A stretch of DNA of 6,510 nt from Chloroflexota bacterium (GTDB taxonomy: Bacteria > Chloroflexota > Limnocylindria > Limnocylindrales > CSP1-4). Positions 4,437 through 6,510 of the stretch are shown here, piece after piece (position 1 is the first letter of the stretch; each line of letters opens with the position of its first letter). The stretch is taken from NCBI GenBank assembly GCA_021812735.1, contig JAKAMV010000603.1, positions 1 through 6,510 of the forward strand. Direction: 5' to 3'. The position numbers and the translations under genes are program-made. The notes below the pieces were generated by a model. The model saw only the letters and a program-made list of their open reading frames with translations, was not told where the DNA came from and ran no database searches.

Positions 4437-6509
4437 ATGCTGTTCGACTACACGACCGTCTCCGCCACCTCGGTCGCCGCGGACGCCGACGCCGGCCTGG
4501 CCGCAGCCGACGCCCTCGTCGAGCGCGCGGCGCGCCACCGACCACCCGCCTTCGACGCGACGCTGCTCGCCCTGGACCAGGCGCTCGACCGCGTCCAGGT
4601 GGCGTACGGGCGGAGCGCGTTCATGGCTCGGGTCCACCCTGACGCAGCGGTGCGCGATGCTGGACAGGCCGCCGAGGAGCGCCTGGCCAAGTGGCGGGTG
4701 GCGCTCCCGTTCCGCGAGGATCTGTATCGGGCCGTGCGCGCATACGCGTCGACCGCGGAGGCGCGCTCCCTTGTGGGCGAGCGGCGGCGGCTCCTCGACC
4801 ACTGGCTGCGCGATTTTCGGCGCGCCGGACAGGAGCTCTCGCCGGATGCCCGGGCCGAACTGGAGCGCCTGCGCGCGCGACTCGTCGAGCTCGAGGTCGC
4901 GTTTCAGCGCAACGTCGATGAGTTCCGGGACGGGCTGGAGGTGACGCGCGACGAGTTGGCCGGCCTGCCCGAGTCGTACGTTGCGGGGCTGCCGGCCGGC
5001 TCGCGGCCGGGCACCTACGAGGTGAGCCTGGACTACCCGAGCGTCTTCCCGTTCCTCGATCAGGCCGAGCGCCGGGACCTCCGCCGGCAGCTCGAGTTCA
5101 AGCTCTTCAACCGCGCCGCCGCGATCAACCGTCCGATCATCGAGGAGGCGCTGCGGATCCGCAGACGGATCGCCGAGTTGTTCGGGCTGCCGTCTTGGGC
5201 ACACTACGCGCTGCAGGTCAAGATGGCGGGCGACCCGGCAGCGGTCCGTCGCTTCTACGACGAGTTGATCCCGCCGCTGCAGTCGAAGGCGCGCGGCGAG
5301 CTCGCGCACCTGGGCCGGTTGCTCGAAGCCGACACGGGCGACGGAGAGCTCCACTCGTGGGACTGGCGCTACTACGAGAACCAGGTGCGGCGCCGGGAGT
5401 TCGGACTCGACCAGAACCGGATCGCCGAATACTTCCCGCTGGGCCAGGTGATCGATGGGATGCTCGGCCTGACCGGGGAGGTCTTCGGGCTCACCTATCG
5501 CCGCCTCCGGGACGCCCGGGCCTGGCACCCCGACGTGTTACTGTACGAGATCCGCGACCGGGCGACGGACACCCCGCTCGCATACTTCTATGCCGACCTC
5601 TTTCCACGTGAGGGCAAGTTCGGGCATGCCGCCGTCTTCCCGCTGGTGGCGGGCCACCAGCGGGAAGACGGCACGTACGTGAGGCCGGTCTCGGCGGTGG
5701 TGGCGAACTTCACGCAGCCCGCGGCGGGCCAGCCCTCGCTGCTGCGCCATGACGAGGTCGTGACGCTCTTCCACGAGTTCGGCCACATCCTGCACCAGTC
5801 GCTGACGCGCGCCGAGTTCGTGCGCTTCTCGGGCACCGAAACCGAGCCCGACTTCGTCGAGGCGCCGAGCCAGATCATGGAGCACTGGGCGTGGGATCCG
5901 AGCGTGCTCCGCCGGTTCGCCGTCCACTTCCGCAGCCGCGAACCGATCCCCGAGGACCTCGTCGCCCAGCTCGTCCGCGCGCGCGATCTGAACGTGGGCG
6001 TGCGCATGCTCCGGCAGGTCTCGCTAGGGCTCCTCGACATGGGCCTGCACGACGAGGCGCAGGAACGGGACCTCGACGAGATCAACCGGCGGTCCTGGTC
6101 GGTGATCGGCTTGCCCTTCCACGAGGGAACCTTCTATCCGGGCGGGTTCGCGCACCTCTTCGGCGGCTACGATGCCGGCTACTACGGCTATCTCTGGTCG
6201 AAGGTCTACGGCGACGACATGTTCGGCCGCTTCCGCGCCGAGGGCGTCACGAGCCCCGAGGTCGGCGCGGCGTACCGGCGAGAGATCCTGGAGTCGGGCG
6301 GCTCCCGGGATGCGGCGGAGATGCTGCGGGCGTTCCTGGGCCGCGAGCCGTCGAACGAGACGTTCCTCGAGATGCTCGGGATCCGGACGACGACGCACGC
6401 GGGCGCCGGGGTCGAGGGCGGCGACGCGGCGCCCTCGGAGGCGGCCGACGCGGAAATCGGCGCGCCCGGCGGCCCCGATCTGGTCGGCCGGGGAACGGCC
6501 GCCTCCTGA
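4437..6509 (+). CDS. M3 family zinc oligopeptidase, thimet-oligopeptidase-like
   Basis: A 690-residue cytosolic metallopeptidase (no signal peptide or membrane segment) expected to cleave short peptides inside its narrow channel. The zinc site is complete: HEFGH at 446-450, with Glu447 as catalytic base, and Glu475 in DFVEAPSQ as third ligand. The 25-residue gap from the second His equals that of thimet oligopeptidase, and the stretch FSGTETEPDFVEAPSQ is closer to thimet oligopeptidase/neurolysin than a generic M3 motif. Substrate-binding residues also align: His573, Tyr578, Tyr582 and Tyr585 in HLFGGYDAGYYGYLW. The fold ends near GGSRDAAEMLRAFLGREPS and LGI (about residue 649), leaving a 41-residue Ala/Gly/Glu-rich tail that is probably disordered. 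ATG 4437 is chosen because the family N-terminus begins here; the frame is open upstream to 3990 but unlike any peptidase. The length agrees with the family (about 680). The gene contains a perfect 20-bp inverted repeat at 5631-5672. Confidence 0.95.
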   Translation: MLFDYTTVSATSVAADADAGLAAADALVERAARHRPPAFDATLLALDQALDRVQVAYGRSAFMARVHPDAAVRDAGQAAEERLAKWRVALPFREDLYRAVRAYASTAEARSLVGERRRLLDHWLRDFRRAGQELSPDARAELERLRARLVELEVAFQRNVDEFRDGLEVTRDELAGLPESYVAGLPAGSRPGTYEVSLDYPSVFPFLDQAERRDLRRQLEFKLFNRAAAINRPIIEEALRIRRRIAELFGLPSWAHYALQVKMAGDPAAVRRFYDELIPPLQSKARGELAHLGRLLEADTGDGELHSWDWRYYENQVRRREFGLDQNRIAEYFPLGQVIDGMLGLTGEVFGLTYRRLRDARAWHPDVLLYEIRDRATDTPLAYFYADLFPREGKFGHAAVFPLVAGHQREDGTYVRPVSAVVANFTQPAAGQPSLLRHDEVVTLFHEFGHILHQSLTRAEFVRFSGTETEPDFVEAPSQIMEHWAWDPSVLRRFAVHFRSREPIPEDLVAQLVRARDLNVGVRMLRQVSLGLLDMGLHDEAQERDLDEINRRSWSVIGLPFHEGTFYPGGFAHLFGGYDAGYYGYLWSKVYGDDMFGRFRAEGVTSPEVGAAYRREILESGGSRDAAEMLRAFLGREPSNETFLEMLGIRTTTHAGAGVEGGDAAPSEAADAEIGAPGGPDLVGRGTAAS
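5631..5672. repeat. Perfect 20-bp inverted repeat inside the M3 gene
   Basis: Left arm 5631-5650 (starts GCCGTCTTCC, ends CTGGTGGC) and right arm 5653-5672 (starts GCCACCAG, ends GGAAGACGGC) are exact reverse complements over 20 bp with only GG between them. The 42 bp are exactly 14 codons, in frame, encoding AVFPLVAGHQREDG (residues 399-412), upstream of the zinc site. It could form a cruciform in DNA or a very stable mRNA hairpin. Confidence 0.95.
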
Positions 6510-6510
6510 C

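Noticed and set aside
4985..5011. GGCCGG-rich hairpin inside the M3 gene
   Set aside because: Short GGCCGG pairings are common by chance at this composition and the codons encode normal family sequence.
1..6510. tRNA, rRNA, known riboswitch, insertion sequence or integrase gene
   Set aside because: Both strands were read for T-loop (GGTTCRA) sequences, T-box motifs, transposase motifs and terminal inverted repeats; none was convincing.

Overview
This GC-rich window carries four recognisable protein genes separated by repeat-rich gaps. The gene set is housekeeping-type, with no phage, transposon or plasmid genes in view: a MacroD-type macrodomain hydrolase, an MFS_3/EntS-like exporter, a FabI enoyl-ACP reductase and a thimet-oligopeptidase-like M3 peptidase. 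The very high GC, GC-rich third codon positions, scarcity of Shine-Dalgarno sites and canonical FabI suggest a GC-rich bacterium, possibly a Thermomicrobia-like Chloroflexota. That placement is inference from style only.

Layout: positions 1-826 hold no gene I can defend. They contain hairpins, a 37-bp direct repeat flanking a third hairpin, and a composite 17-bp minisatellite (511-727). The macrodomain gene (827-1390, +) converges on the MFS gene (1462-2922, -), and a 16-bp tandem repeat fills the gap and overlaps the macrodomain stop codon. The MFS gene diverges from fabI (3018-3797, +), with 95 bp between the start codons. A 639-bp gap follows (3798-4436). It holds a likely fabI terminator hairpin, a small group of DnaA-box-like 9-mers around a nearly perfect inverted pair, and a 19-bp tandem repeat. 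The M3 peptidase (4437-6509, +) ends one base before the window does.

The genes do not form one operon: orientations alternate and the gaps are long. FabI serves fatty-acid elongation, the peptidase degrades short cytosolic peptides, the macrodomain protein removes ADP-ribose marks or hydrolyses O-acetyl-ADP-ribose, and the MFS protein is probably a drug or metabolite exporter. No shared pathway is evident.

The most unusual observations are a perfect 20-bp inverted repeat inside the M3 coding sequence that encodes nearly the same peptide on both strands, the modular 17-bp minisatellite, the DnaA-box-like group, and a different short tandem repeat in each of three gaps. I do not see a convincing new multi-gene system here.
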